A stretch of 64,000 nt of DNA, from the NCBI GenBank assembly GCA_001949185.1, contig BDGG01000006.1, positions 2,188,463 to 2,252,462 of the forward strand, given 5' to 3'. Both the position numbers and the translations under genes were made by a program. Position 1 is the first letter of the stretch. Every line of letters begins with the position of its first letter. The notes below the pieces were generated by a model. That model made no database searches and was not told where the DNA came from. It worked only from the letters and a program-made list of their open reading frames with translations. The stretch comes from Ramazzottius varieornatus. Lineage: Eukaryota; Tardigrada; Eutardigrada; Parachela; Ramazzottiidae. Shown piece after piece: positions 15,301 to 29,321 of this stretch.

Positions 15301-18300
15301 GTACAACTGACAATTGAAACCGACTCAGGTGTGTTCCGCTGGCTAGAAATTAGTCTGAGACAATCGATCGATTGATCAGCTCGTTTCCCTCCACGGTGGT
15401 CATCAAGCGTGCATTTACAGCGACGTTCATTTCCTGTTTTGCCTCTTCGGTTTGGATGAGTGAAGTAAAGTCGTGTCAAGCTGGATTTGATAATCATGTC
15501 GAAAATTGTGATGAGGTGTGCATCGAGATGGAAAATTATCTTTGGGTTGAACAGAAGGTGAAATGCGGACAAAATGCCAAGGCGTGTTTCGTTTAGCCAT
15601 GTTCTTCCTTCCATCGACTTTACAAACTGACACCGTATTGAAACTTGAACAGATGAAGGTTGACCAGTACAGTCTGTCAAAAGACCATTTTTGTTATTGC
15701 AGTCCAGTCGACCACAAAGCTGCCATCCTCCCCACCGTACTTTGCGTCTTTTGATAGCGGAAATTGCTTTGGCAGCTAAGGTGTAAATGCTTCGCTCTAA
15801 AACTTCCCAAACACAAGAGAACAGAAGCCGCGACGGCGTTTGAACGGCGTCACTATTGCGGATTTATTGTCCCTGGCAGCGAGGCAGAGGTCGATGGCAG
15901 CCGCTCCGGCACACGGCTCTCGACGCCGGATCCCTCTTTACCACATAAAAAGCGACATTGACAGGAAAGAGCACATGTAGCTTTTAAGGCTGGAAAAGGC
16001 ACAGTTCCGAAACCAGGAAGATTAAGCAGTCTAAAAATAGAGTGAACTTTCGTTGTGGGTAGTTGTGCTTTCCGTAGGGACTTTAGAATGGGGAATGTTG
16101 ATGGAAGGAGTAGCACAAGTGGGTGTTGGGCTTTTTTAGACATGTGTGGCGAAATTATTGCATTACGGAAACGGCGTTTACTTGAGTATGGAATTAGGGT
16201 CAGAATCGAGTAGCGAGAGAGCGCGGGCTGAAGAATGATGGAACGGTAGTGAGGGTATGTCGACGGCGGAGATGACGAGCGGCGTGATGGCTATATTTTT
16301 GTAACACGGTTTGCTCACTAAAAATTGTCACTCTTGAGTGCAAAAGGCATTAGGTCTGACAGGCAGCGCATCGGACCACCAAGCTTCAGAAGTCGATCGA
16401 CCGGACAGGCATGCCACCATCTCTTCCTGTGACCGTTCATCATCTCGAGCTTCCACATATCGCACGACAAAATACTCGCGCGGGAAAAAATGCATCTGTC
16501 GACAAAACATGGCCGCATACTTTCGTACATATTTTGGGTTGTTTGTATGTCCGCAACATATTTCGTGTATATCACGCAAACTTGCTTCTATCGTGGATGT
16601 GCAGATCGTGCAGTATAAAGTTCCGAGTTGCACAGAGGGCGCTGCGGCAGTTGCCTCTTTTATGAACTAATTTTATCCGGGAACGCTGCGCTTTTTCGTT
16701 CTTCACGATAGTCATTACCGTGTATTGCCAAAGCTTTCATGTAACTTGAGTAAGCTATATAGCTTACTGGTGTTTTTGGAGTTTCTGTGTGGGATCTAGA
16801 CGAGAGGCACTTCCGTTTTGGGATGGTTAGTATGGTTCTGACGGTTTCATTGCGAAGACTCAACATCGCCTTGACCGAAGGTGGGAGGTCGTAAAAGGTA
16901 AAGGATACTTTTTGATGCGGCGTTTACACTTTAGTGCTGTCTGCATGTGTCCGGTCATTTCCTCGGTCGCATTCTAACGGTTGATACGGCCCTCTCTCCA
17001 TGTGGATACATTTTTCTTTTGTGGCCGACTGTATCTCAAGACTGCGCCATAAAGCGTGAGGGGGTCTTCTTCGCCTGGCGAAACAGCTTCAGTTTGCTCA
17101 GCTGTCGTTCTGATCGGATCAAGACAGAGCGTCTTTGAGGCAATACAGCAAGGAATAAAGGAAGGGAGATTTCACCTATTGGCATTATTAACTGCTGCCG
17201 TTTTACTCCCGCGCCTTTTTGTTCACATATGGCTGAGTTTATTCGGTCAAACGCCTGACTGAGTTGACAGAAGAAATATGGCGATTTTATGGAAAGCAGG
17301 CATTCAAGTTTTGACGGTACAAAAGTTAAACTGTCCGTTTTTGGTGGACTTGACTCCCGAAAACCAGTTACGTGGGTTTAATGGAAAAGAAATCAAAGGA
17401 GACAAGTTGATGAAGATGGCTATTGGGGAGATATCAAGTGGAAAGCCGAATGCAGGCAAGCGGCAAATTCTTCTATCGAACAGTCATTTCTGTTTTCTCG
17501 ACCAATTTTCTACGGCATTCATCCGATCTAAAAGTCAATCTCTAACCCTTCTGCGCCTCGTTTTTTTTAACCCTCGCGTAAATCAGAAGTCCGCTGAGGA
17601 ACTTGTTTGCTATGACCTGTTTTCCACGAAAAATGCACATCTGGCAAGAATTTGAAGGTCGAAAAATCGTAGGAAAAAAGTCCGAGACTGTTATTTTACG
17701 ACAAAATAGCGCGTTCAAAATTCATCTTTGATGTCGAAATGATTTTGATGTTCACCGTAGGTGAAAATATAACGGCTGTATTCACCAGCGGTAAAACAAA
17801 GTATCGCTTGGAGGTCGTACACGGTAGGTTTTGCAATTTCCGCACATGAAAATCTATGTTTATTGTCCAAGGCATAAAAATATTTACGTAGACGGTCCGA
17901 AGCGTTCTCATCATAAATCTTCCTGCATCGAGTACACATTGCGCGACAGATAGTGCCGGAGATACGGGATGGACACATTACCGCGCATCCTCATATAAAC
18001 CGTTTACCTGTATGTGTGCACAATATATCGATTTTTAGCTTTGGTCACAGTAACGCTCCGTTCCCACGATCAGTCTTTTAAAGTCTAGCTCTCTATGGAG
18101 AAATTACTGCATTTACATATCTTGCAAAGTCTAGCGCTGTGCTGTACCAGCCTGCGCAGCGGTATCTTTCTGTGCTGACGAGTGGGAAAGTATGCGTCCC
18201 ATCATATCATCCTCCCTTCCACGCACGTTCTAAACATTAACCTGGCCGTACTTGGACATTCTTTCCCTGCAATTTGCCGGAAACCATTCAATGTACCGCG

Positions 18301-21300
18301 CATTGTCTTGTTTACTTGAATGTCGTCTTGACTGTCTCTGGTATGTCTTACAAAGTTAAACCAACGTCAGCCACTTTGAAATCCCATTCGAAGAATTCAA
18401 ACTAAATACCTCTAAATAGAACTTAGCGGTAAACGTTCCAGCTATTGTCGCTCCCGCTTTGGATTCTAATTCGAAAAATTGATTGAATCACTCTATGCGG
18501 TGAATTTTTCGACGTTCGGACCGACATCGATGTGAAACCATGTTATGAACTTGGCTTTACTTTTCCTGCTCAGGGTAAACTGGCTCAAAATTTCATCATG
18601 ACATATTTACGTCAAAGATTTGATGGTAACAAATTTGTATGATAATGGACCGCTGCGGCAACAGTTAAAAAGGTTGCTGGGAAAGAGAAAGGGAGATTGA
18701 CAAGCGCGGAGAGGCATGACAGCTGGCTCTTCATGATGGTAGAAACGGCACTGATTAGAAGGTCCGCAGGGAACATGGCTACTGTACTTGGCTCACTTGT
18801 CAAATTAAGCTCAGAGTTTGGGGGTCCACCATATTCATCTTCAAGAGATATCAAAAGCTGGAAAAATGCTGGCGGCTATTTTCAGTGTGCACTCTTGATG
18901 ACTAACTGAAATATCCTTGCAGTCAAATATTATAGATTGACAAATACCACAGATTACGTATGCAAACATGGCTGGTACTTTCTTTGATCATTTTTGAACG
19001 TCGACCGACATCCATAAATGAAGAACGCGGTACGCGGCATGTGTTGTGTTCGTTTGTGCAACAGAAAGTACAGTCATTATTTTGTGTGATCTTGCGCATG
19101 TTTGATCAAGTTATGGTTTGCCGGTAGCCGACTTGTAACCCTTAAAGTGTGGCTTCTGTTTGACGGCGATACCGCGTAATGTTGCTTGATGCTTTTTTAA
19201 TGCGTTGCCTACTTTGTGTCGAAGCTAAGTCGGACACGGCACTGCCTTGGAAGATTAATGAGGCTTTGCCTGTCGTACTAGTGCGAAGAGCATGGCTTGT
19301 TAATTAATAATGCACTGAACTGACAAAAGACGGAGGCAGGTTTGTAGGTAATGATTCGATTAGTTATTGCACACATTACGGTAATGTTTTTCATAAACAT
19401 CTCCTCCGTGCAAAAAGCTCGTACTCTAATACTTTTTACGAAGCACAACTGATTTTTCTGCGAGAATGTAAAGTGCAGGGTTGCCTTTCGTGTTTTGTTT
19501 CAGTAATTTCGAGGTCAAAAGTGGGGAACCTAGAAAAGCGCTGAAGCACGAATAAGTTCGTCTGTCATTTTCGGTAGCCGTAAACGTCGATAAAGGCGGC
19601 TTCTGCGCATGTTGATGTTGATCAGAGGTGTTGTTTAGGTAATGACAACGTTGGTCCGGTAAATAAATCACTATGATGTATCTCACATGTAACCCACATA
19701 TTATTCAGTAGTAATTTGATATAGTGAAGCCTAAAAGAAAATTGCAGTTCACCGCCTCCACAGTCTGACTCAAATTTGTCATCGGATGGAATAAACGCAG
19801 AACGCCCCATTATATTACCTCTAATCTTCCAACCACAACTTCCGCCTTTGCGACTCTTGGCTTTCGGGCCGACATATTGTACGCAGTGTTGGTATGATCG
19901 ACAAAAGAGCCTTTGGAAGTTGATTTCAAAGGTTTAATCCACGAGCTTTTGTGTGGCACTGTTTAACTTTAATAATACTTTTTGGCATATCAAAATATGG
20001 GTAAAGTGAAGAGGGAGATTGTCCGGTAGAAAAGGGGGTCAAAAGCTCTTACTCAAAGCAGCGTAAATTCTGTATATCCCCCTTTCTTCGATAACTTGGC
20101 ATCTGTTGGATGGATGTTGGCTATTCATAACGTACAGGCACATAAGCTGGAACACAGCAGTATGCAAAGAGCGGATACTTAATGTGTGATCATCATGGAT
20201 CGGCCAACGCCCTTTACGAGATCCATTTCATCATCGATGTACCACAGATTTTGGCCACCGGGCTCAAAAATTACATTGAATATTCATACATGACCAACCC
20301 AATTCGTGCTTCACATATTTCGATATCAATACTCACTACACTATATACTTCTCTCCAGTACTCAGATTTCTTCCTTTTCACAGTAGTCTAGAAAATTTTC
20401 TACGTTTATTTGTCGGTTCTTGGGTTCCCTGGGTAAAATAAACAAAACGTCAAAACTCGGAAATGATACTTGGCGATCTCTTCTGCTGGAATGCATGGTG
20501 TATGTTGAAAAGCACAGCGATAGCCATCAGTGGGGCAATTGATAGCCATCGTCAAGTACAGGTAGAGACAGAAAGAATTTGATTAGCGATGTTGGCTTGA
20601 CCCGCGGCTACAGTTCTCTTGCTTGGGCTCGTTTGTACTGTCCATATACCTGTCGTTCAAACTGTTTCCTCTTCTGCGTTCTCGTCCTTGCTTCAAGAAA
20701 GGCTCACACCTTGACGGTGTGGGAGGGTAATGGTCATTGTTCGGGGCCGGAGGAAAATGAGGTGTCTGCCCGTCGAAACATGTCTTGGGCAGTTGATCAA
20801 GCCAGCCTTTCCGTTTGCGAGGGTTAAGCATTGTTCATACCTGGCTCCGAAGCAAGCTGGTGCCACTGGTCTAACAGCCTCCATTGTGTCCATCCTTTCT
20901 TCTCCTACCACCACCGTTTGACTGCTACTGGCAAGATCAACCAGGTATGGACTGGACAGGGAAGCGAGGGAAAAAGATCATTAACTGTACAATGTGCACC
21001 ACGTATTGACTATAACGGCCACAGCTCGGAAATGTAGCGAGGAGCTGCTCCTTTCTTCCCTATGGCTCATTCTCTTACACATTGTCAGATGTGCAGACAG
21101 AACTGATCGGATACACAGTGATGTACAATCCAAGCTGTGATCGAGCGCTGTACGATCTTCTACGGTTTTAGTGCTGCTACTGTTCAGTTGTGAGTTGAAC
21201 GCTGTTGGCTTCGTACAGTCAAGTGCTTGTTGTATTTTTCAGATATAATCTTCGTATGTGTGTGTGTGCTTTTGGTGAGAGTTTCGAAATTTTGGAGAAG

Positions 21301-24300
21301 GGGAAAGTTAGACCTTCCCGACGCTGTGGATTAGGCACTCCATCTTGTCAAAAGCGAGTGCTACTATTTCGGGGTGCTACTTGAAACACATCTCCCAAGT
21401 GGCTGGCGGGATTTTTGGAGGCTTGACTTTGCTGTGATGCATCGGCTGCATCTGTGCCTCTTATTCCGAGTGATGGATAGAAGGTACCAAAGATGGGTGT
21501 GGGAATATTAAAGGACTCTAGTGTATTTCTGTGTTGCATCCGCACCGCTCCTTCAAGACTCTATCCCCTTTACCCTGTGCACTACTTCGGCATGTCATCC
21601 ATCTATGCGCGTAATGAAGCCAAATGAACACAGATGGATCCTTCTTTATAACTTCCCTTGCTTGCATAAGGTAAAGATCGTCATCTGATGCTGTATTTTC
21701 CTTAGAAAGAGTCTCAACGAACCGTAACGTTTTTCTGTTCGTTCGATGCATAAATTTGCAGGAAAAAATTGACCGGCAGCCCTCAGAAGGTCTTTCAGGT
21801 CTTTTTTTACCGAAGCAAAATTGACGGTAGAAAAAAGCGGAAAAATAATTGGCAAAAATTATCATATTGGTTAGTTTTCCTTCACGCTCTCTTTCATACT
21901 CCAGTTTTAAAGACTGAAGCATTTACAATATTCTTTCCGCATTTTGGTTTTTGTAAGCTAGTGTAATCACGATCATCAGCCAGGTGAAAGTAGGGCGCAC
22001 AGCCGGTAGCATCGTAATTTGCAAGTGGGTGCTCTGCTCGTGGTGTGTACCTAAGAGTAAAAGGAGGATTCGCTTCGTGTTTCGACTAAATTTAAAACGA
22101 TCCATCCCATATATTGGTTCATCTTGAATGTGGTGTCTGCACTTACTTTTATCTGTGTAGACATAGACTGCATTCCCGGGATGATGATGATGGGAGCCTC
22201 GGTCGTAATGGTGAATATGCACCCACGCGTTATCCAGTTGACACAGTGGTCAAATAGGGATACATATTGGGGGTGAGGTAATCGATTAAGTATAGTTACT
22301 TGCCGTATGTGGGTTTGCATGTCAATGTTGCCGCTGCATGGTTTGTTTTTACTGGAGGGATACACAAGCGGGAAGATGTGTGATGGAAAGCCGTTAAGTA
22401 GCGGATGTGTACCCTGTGTATAACCTCCTTTGCCTTATCAGCGACCGCCAGAAGCCCCATCATCTTAGTCACTGGAAGATTTCGGGGAGAGCAAATGGGG
22501 ATTGTCAGGTCGCATATGCTTGTGTAAATAATGCCGTGTGTGGCCTTAATGTCCAGGCAAGCGGCAGAAAGTGTATCAGGAGGGAAGAAAGGGGAAGACG
22601 AGGCAAGATAGATGTGCGATGGGCGCTCTGTGCTGATCAATCGCCGGGATTTTAGTCACGGATCACTGCGCGTTTTCCACTTGGCGAAACGCGCGGTGCA
22701 GTTTTATGCCACCGTTGCGTGCTCATGATTTGTATCGACCAAGGAGGAGAACCCGCAATTTCTTATTTTATTTTTTTATCTTGAGTGTGTGGATTTTGGC
22801 TTGTTTTATATGGAGTAAGTTTGGGGTGAAATGGTTTGTTCATCAGCTGGGTACACGACGGGCATCGATGGTGCGTCAATGGTAATCTGCAAGAGGACGC
22901 GGAAGGAGATGGGAGACCTTGTTTGAACAGACTAATCAGGAAGATTCTCCATCCTGTGTACTTCATTGGATTTCAAGCCTGTTTCAAGTACTTGCATATT
23001 CAATAGTGCGTTTCCTAACCATTAACCCATTTGCTCGTGCACTTGCTGGTAATGTCATTTGGTCCTGTTGTCGCTTCCTAGTTCGGACTTTCGAAAAACA
23101 AATTCCCTCAAATACTTTTGCGGACTAATTCATCGTCTTATCCACGCGCTGAATTTCCACTCTGTGTGTAAGCAAAAGCTCGCAGCAATCTATTTTCTGC
23201 GGTTTTTCGGTGAAATGGAGCTCTCGTATGTTCCGCTTCATGTTCAGCATTGTATCGATTGAGGGTCTTTGAAAGCTCTTTGTGAAAGAAACTCTTCGGG
23301 TTGACTGGCTTTTTGCCTGCTTTGACAAGTCAAATCTTCCTCAAAGCCAGTCACAAGGTTACAACAAATTTGCGTGATGGGACTTGGATGGGATGAGTGG
23401 CTGCTCCTTGCGGGCTCCGTCGCTCAAATTACAGTGATTCATGCGTCGTAAAGACCACCGCTGAACGTCCGTAATGGCGGCGCGCTATTGCAACTTTATT
23501 ATTTGATTATCAAAGCCTAATTTCTCCTATAAAACTGCCCACCGATCTTCCTATCCAGCTTGTTGTACCACTCTTGGACAGATACTCAGTCCGCTAAAAC
23601 CAAAATTTCGCGGCCAACTATCCCCCAACCTACCGGTGAACACTTGAACAAATCGCACGTGGGTAAACGAACTGAACCAGACCGTTTTTTATTGTACAGC
23701 AGATGGCAAGAGTTGTGCGCCACTTGGGGAAGCAGTCTACCTTGCGCCATTTACACATTTTGCAGATGAACGAAAACCCTACTGTTCCTCTCCGCATGAT
23801 TGTCTTCGGTTAAAATGTTTGCCGGTTAACCAATAAATGTTTTGTTATCAAACTAAAGCTGCCGTCACATCACGTTACTGAAAGTTCTATTGTTGACAAT
23901 GATATCATTATGTCCGCCATGCATCACAATGTGCTCAGGGCATGTCGCGGCCTCGACCGCGCGTCGGAAGAGCCGCTGATCGGTCCTCGGTTTGTCTTGG
24001 ATTGCTGGCCTGTCTTCGAGCCTGATGTGTGTATCGCGCGCTAAATAATTGACAAGTCACACATGTGTCTTATCTCACCATTGGTCTTGTTTCATGATAA
24101 AATTCCCTCCACGATGGAGTAATTAATAAATGCCAATAGATGCGACAGAGACCATCGGACTAATTAATCTTCATTCTTGCAGGCCGCGCTGCCATCCTTC
24201 CGACGGTGTTGATGTCGCTTCGACCACTGGTCAAGCCATGGCTCTTCCGCTGGTGACGGACCAATTCATCTGAAGAAGATTAATCGCCCCCACGACAGCC

Positions 24301-24328
24301 TTCGTGCCGATCTCGGACCAAAGACAAG
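352..24328. other. About 24 kb without a recognisable gene, upstream of the Toll receptor
   Basis: All reading frames are short and none gives a domain, signal peptide plus family pattern, or phase-matched exon chain that I can support. No tRNA, rRNA or transposase is visible. It could hold distal 5' UTR exons and enhancers of the Toll gene, the introns of a gene with very short exons, or non-coding RNA. Small items seen are a 20-bp perfect palindrome at 16749-16768 and a copy of a 13-bp motif (GTGCGCCACTTGG) at 23715-23727 that recurs in introns of the Mastermind gene. RNA-seq would be needed to find any transcribed unit. Confidence 0.4.
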
Positions 24329-27300
24329 ATGAACATGTCCTGTCGAGCTTCACTGCGCACATCTGGAAGATATTCCGGAATGTTCAGCGCCCTTCTGATA
24401 TGCCTTTCTGTGATAACCAGTAAGCTCGGATTTCCGCTACAAAATTTGTTCTATCAAAATAATGGTTTATCACCATCTGCCAAATCAAAAATCAATGCAT
24501 CAATGCATATCATGAGGCAGGAGTAGTCAATTTTTCAGTCACATTGATCGTTTTATACTTCGAAAGGTTTCAAACGAGATGGCCGAAGTAACACCTGTTA
24601 TTCCTACAGGTTGTTACGCTCAGTCGACGAGGGTGGATTACCCATATGCCTGTCCCGAAGAATGTCAGTGTCAGACGACGATGCGAAACGGTGTCTTCGT
24701 CGAATGCGCACTCTTGTCCATCGGCGTGTGGTCGGACTTCCGGGCAATCCAAAGCAACTTCACCCAAGGCCTACTCATCCAGTGTGACGCCCGTCATCTG
24801 GACAGCAAGTTGCTCGAAGGAACCTTTGCTCATCTCGCCGAACTCGAGAAGCTCTCCCTGGTCGACTGTGCCTTCACCAAAGTACCCAAAGATGCCTTCC
24901 GTGGACTGAAGAGCCTCAAATTTCTGACGATCTCCACAAGAGCCAGCGGTAATGTCCTTCAGTTGGAAGAAGGTGCGCTGAAGCCGTTGGAGCAGTTGGA
25001 GGTACTGGACCTTCAACGGTCAAATATGCAGAGACTACCGGCCAACGAGCTGTGCGGACTGAAGAACCTGAAGACCCTGCATCTTGAAGACAACGCGTTG
25101 GGTAATTTGGCCAGTTTGGGTACCAGCAGTGGGTGTCTGCAGAGCCTGCAGGCCGCTCATCTTGACGGTAATGCCATCGCTGCGTTGGGCTATGGAGATG
25201 TCAGTCAATTCTTGGGTCGAAATTTGACACGGTTGTCTATCACTCGGAATAAAATCAACAGGTATGATAAACCTTCCTCATTAATCTTGCAGTTATTAAA
25301 TCATCACATTTTCTTCACCGGTCAGACTATCGGTTTTTTTTATAATATTGAATATCGTGCACGTTTAACCGTCGTAAAATGACACGATTAGCCATTAACC
25401 CGTTTTCATTTGGGTGTAGTTTGAGCAACAACGCTTTCGAGAAGATGGACAAGCTGACCGAATTGGACCTGTCCGAAAACGTCCTGGAGTCCATACCGGA
25501 AGAGCTGTGGCGGCAAGAGAGCAAGCTGGAGAAGCTAAGCCTGACCGGAAACGAGCTGAAATCCATCCCGGTGAACACCTTCGTCCTGTTGGGCCAGCTG
25601 CGTCACTTGAACCTCTCTCACAACGGTCTGACTAATCAGTGGATCAACGGCGAGCTCCTCCGCAACAACCCCAAGATCGAGGTGCTGGACGTCTCGCAGA
25701 ACCAGCTGACCCACATTGACCGCTCCCTCCTCCATAATCTTCTCAACTTGAACGAGCTCGATCTGCAACAGAACAGAATCGAGTGGATCGAACCGACGGC
25801 TTTCGATAGGCAGCAGAAGCTGGAGACTCTGGACTTGTCCCAGAATCTACTTCCGAGTTTGGAGGAAGGTGCTTTCAGTGGCTTGTACGTCCTCAACAGG
25901 CTCAACATGTCCACTAATCAGCTCAAGACCGTCAGTGACAGCCTCTTGGCCCAGTCAAAGAAGCTGACCGGCCTGGATCTATCCAACAACCAGATCAACC
26001 AGCTCAGCGCGACTACCTTAGTGGGAGTTCGAGGTCTTCAGGAGCTGCGACTTGGCAAAAATCAGCTTGGTAAGAAACACTTATGGATGAGCCAGAATTT
26101 TGCCTACGGAAATAAAATGCGAAATAAATTTGTATCATTCATTTTCACCGATATATTCAGACGTATCTTGTCGGTTTTAAATTCTGAATCATCGGGAAGA
26201 ATAGGCATTAATGGATTTCCTTCTTGCAGTCATTTTACCAGCACCGCTGTTGCGTCATCTGAGCGACCTATCGATCTTGGACCTGTCAGAAAATCGACTT
26301 CGCTCCCTTGAACCTGACACGCTAGTGAACAAGCCTAACCTGAAAGTGCTCATCCTCTCCAACAACGACCTTGCCGAGCTCCGCGAGGACGTCTTTGAGC
26401 GCTCCTTTCTCCGTCTGGAAGACATCCAGCTGGACGGCAACGTGCTGCAGACCATCGGCAACTGGACCGCCGCTCGCTTCACCAACCTCCTGCGCCTCAA
26501 CATTTCCAACAATCAAATTAGCCAATTACGGCTGGCTGATTTGCCCGCCTCATTACAGCTGCTTGATGGCCATTCCAATGCCATTGTGGAGCTGATTGCC
26601 GCCGGCAGCGAAAGCCTGCAGTTGCGTCATCTGGATCTCTCCAGTAACCAACTGACACGGCTTGGCCCAAAAGACCTTCCGGCTTCCTTGCAAGTCCTCG
26701 ACTTGGCTGACAACAACATTGAGACTATCGAGCGCAATACATTCAGCAACAAGCCTCGACTGATGTCTGTTAACCTCACAAGGAACAAACTACATAGCCT
26801 GGAAGACAGTTCCCTCAAGATTAACTCGTTCAGCGCAGCGGAAAAACTTCCCGATTTCCACTTGAGCAGAAATCCGTTTCTTTGTGATTGCCAAATGGTT
26901 TTCCTCAAAAAGGTACAATTTCAAAACCTGCATCTGAGACCAAAATTTACACAAACTAAATATCATTGACCGTGGCAGTCGCGATGATATTTAGCTGAAA
27001 ATACCATCGCCGGAAAACAAAAGAAACCGAATAAAGAATTTCGGTATCTCTGCGACGATAATTCATGCTGTCTTGTTTCCACAGGTCACCAGCGAAAATT
27101 CCCTGCGCTGGTTTCCTCGCATCGTCGACCTGGATACGCTTGAATGCCGCGACATGCGAGCCAAGTCCACTGGTCGCCTTCTTGACGTCCCCGACGAGTC
27201 CTTCCTGTGCACCTACGAAGAGCAATGCTCCTCCGTCTGCCACTGCTGTGACTTCGGCGCCTGTGACTGCAAGATGACCTGTCCCGACAACTGTACCTGC

Positions 27301-28775
27301 TACCACAACCGCAACTGGGATCGAAACATCATCGACTGCAGTGCCGAATCCCTGACGACCATCCCCATCATGCTGCCCATGGAAGCCTCCGATGTATACC
27401 TGGACGGCAATCGCCTTCCCAGTCTGCCAGAGTACGCGCTGATCGGAAGGACCAAGATGACGTCGCTGTACCTCAACAACAGCCAGATCCAGCGGATCGA
27501 TAACCATACTTTCAATGGCCTGTCACAACTGCGAAACCTCCATCTACATCACAACCAGATTACGATACTGAGAGGCGGAGAGTTCTCGCAGTTGGTCTCG
27601 CTGGAAGTGCTGGACCTCTCGTGGAACGATATCCATTCTATCCATGAACACACGTTCCTTACTTTGACCAAACTTCGCGTGAGTTTTTAAAACTGCACTG
27701 GTTGATAAGTAATACGTCAGTCGGTATCGATCGGAAGCTGGAAAACTAACCTCATTAATCTTTTTTCCAGGTGTTGAATCTGGCCGGGAACCAGCTCGAT
27801 TCTCTCATCACATTACCACTTCCTCCTGCGCCAACCGTATCGTCTCTTCAGCTTTTCCTGGCCAACAACGTCTGGGAATGCTGGTGCAATGAAGAACGGG
27901 AGTTGGGTCTGACCGAATGGCTGGTCCGCTTCACTGCCCGTATCCAAGACATCCACCACATGCACTGCTACGACCGGAGCCAGTATCCTGCCCTTTTGCG
28001 CGACATGAAGCGACCTCGCGAACGCTGCTCATCACTCGACGCTCAAAATACCCAAAGCAGCCAGTTCCCCGTCGTGTCAGAGTCGGCACCCGAGTCCTTC
28101 ATGGTGGTGGTCGGTATCGTCCTGGGCTGTGTTTGCTTCCTGGTCATCGTGCTGGTCGCATTTGTCCTCCGATACCGGTACGAAATCCAAGTTAGGCTGT
28201 ACTCCCGCTTCAGGTTACGGCTGTGTTCGTCAATGGAGACCGAAGACGAAGAGAGTGAATACGGGTACGAGAAGATCTGTGATGCCTTCATCTCGTACAG
28301 CGATCTGGACGAGCATCTCGTCCTGGGTGAACTGGCTCCTCGACTGGAGTTTGGCTCGCCAAAGTACAAGCTTTTCCTTCACTACCGCGATCATCCACTG
28401 GGTATGCGGACTCCTGAGTCAATCATCCAAGGTGTACAGCTGAGTAAAAGGACCATCCTCGTCCTGTCAGAAAACTACTTGAAGCGCGAATGGGCCAAGT
28501 TGGACTTCAAGACAGCGCACCAGCAGGTCTTCAAGGACAAGAAGAACAAGATCATCATTGTCCTGCTGGGGGACATTCAGATGAAGGACTTGGATGTTGA
28601 CCTACGCATCTACCTGAAGCAGAACCCATGTTTACAGTGGGGTGAAAAGCTGTTCTGGAAGAAGCTATATTATGCGCTCCCAGACCCGGAACCCATCTTG
28701 GAGAGCCATTATTCGCACACGCTTTCTTCTGTCCGTAACGGGCATATCTATAGCTACCCTATTACTGATTTATAA
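24329..28775 (+). CDS. Toll receptor (LRR-LRRCT-LRRNT-LRR-LRRCT-TM-TIR), complete, six exons
   Basis: Single-pass receptor of the Toll family. Exons 24329-24419, 24610-25261, 25420-26069, 26230-26912, 27085-27678 and 27771-28775 join in phase at every GT-AG junction to give 1224 residues. Residues 1-31 form a signal peptide (core FSALLICLSVIT). A cysteine-rich LRRNT follows, then about twenty leucine-rich repeats, an LRRCT starting NPFLCDC near 685, a second cysteine cluster/LRRNT (CPDNCTC), about five more repeats, a second LRRCT (WECWCN), a transmembrane helix at about 1000-1023 and a TIR domain at about 1057-1194. TIR box 1 reads CDAFISYSD, box 2 HYRDHPLG and box 3 LFWKKL. Two cysteine clusters are the protostome multiple-cysteine-cluster layout of fly Tollo/Toll-6/Toll-7. 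TIR domains signal through MyD88-type adaptors in immunity or guide cell intercalation in development. The ATG has a good AAG-ATG context. I am very sure of the family, less sure of the paralogue. Confidence 0.96.
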
Positions 28776-28788
28776 CTGGATTTTGTAC

Positions 28789-28794
28789 AATAAA
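28789..28794 (+). terminator. AATAAA poly(A) signal of the Toll gene
   Basis: AATAAA lies 14 bases after the TAA stop of the Toll gene. It is the likely cleavage/polyadenylation signal and implies a very short 3' UTR. Confidence 0.6.
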
Positions 28795-29321
28795 CCTTGT
28801 CTTGCTCAGTACGGCGAGGAGAGCATGATGTCTCTCGTTGCCTTTTGTTTCTTGGGATGTGCTAAATTCTGTATACCATTCACGAAGGTAGAGAATTTTT
28901 TTACGGCATTTCCGTGTTGTAAATGTCTAAGCGAATATCTTGATGCTGGTGCTCGAAGTATTCGAGTTCCCTACGGTGGGTGGTATTATCTACTTCATCT
29001 ACGAGGGAAAGGCTGTAAACTTAGCCGCCCCATACCGGGGCTGTAAAGTTAACCACCGCTGTGGTATGTGCTAGCGCACATGCAGTGCTATAGCCTTAAG
29101 TTGCGGCATTGCCGATACCGCTTTTTCAAGCTGTGGTATAGTGGATACCGTTCCTGCAGACTACATCTCTAGAACTGGACTATCCGTCTCAAAACAGCAC
29201 ATCAGGGCGTCATAAAGCATCTAACACGTTAGTCACTACAACGCCAGATTTCGACGAAGAAGTACTCAGGTAATCTAAAAGGTAAGACAACAGAACCCGC
29301 ACTCGATTTACAGTTGGAAAG
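28795..29321. other. Intergenic spacer between Toll and the next, convergent gene
   Basis: No coding exon is supported. Two short related stretches (GGCTGTAAAcTTAg-like near 29012 and 29040) and a small hairpin (ATGTGC-TAGC-GCACAT near 29067) are visible. Nothing else is recognised. Confidence 0.4.

Noticed and set aside
17278-17655. 125-residue frame in the gene-free stretch
   Set aside because: No domain, no splice context and composition like neighbouring non-coding sequence.
26956-27507. Long minus-strand frame opposite Toll exon 5
   Set aside because: It is an antisense shadow of leucine-rich-repeat coding sequence with no splice logic or domain of its own.
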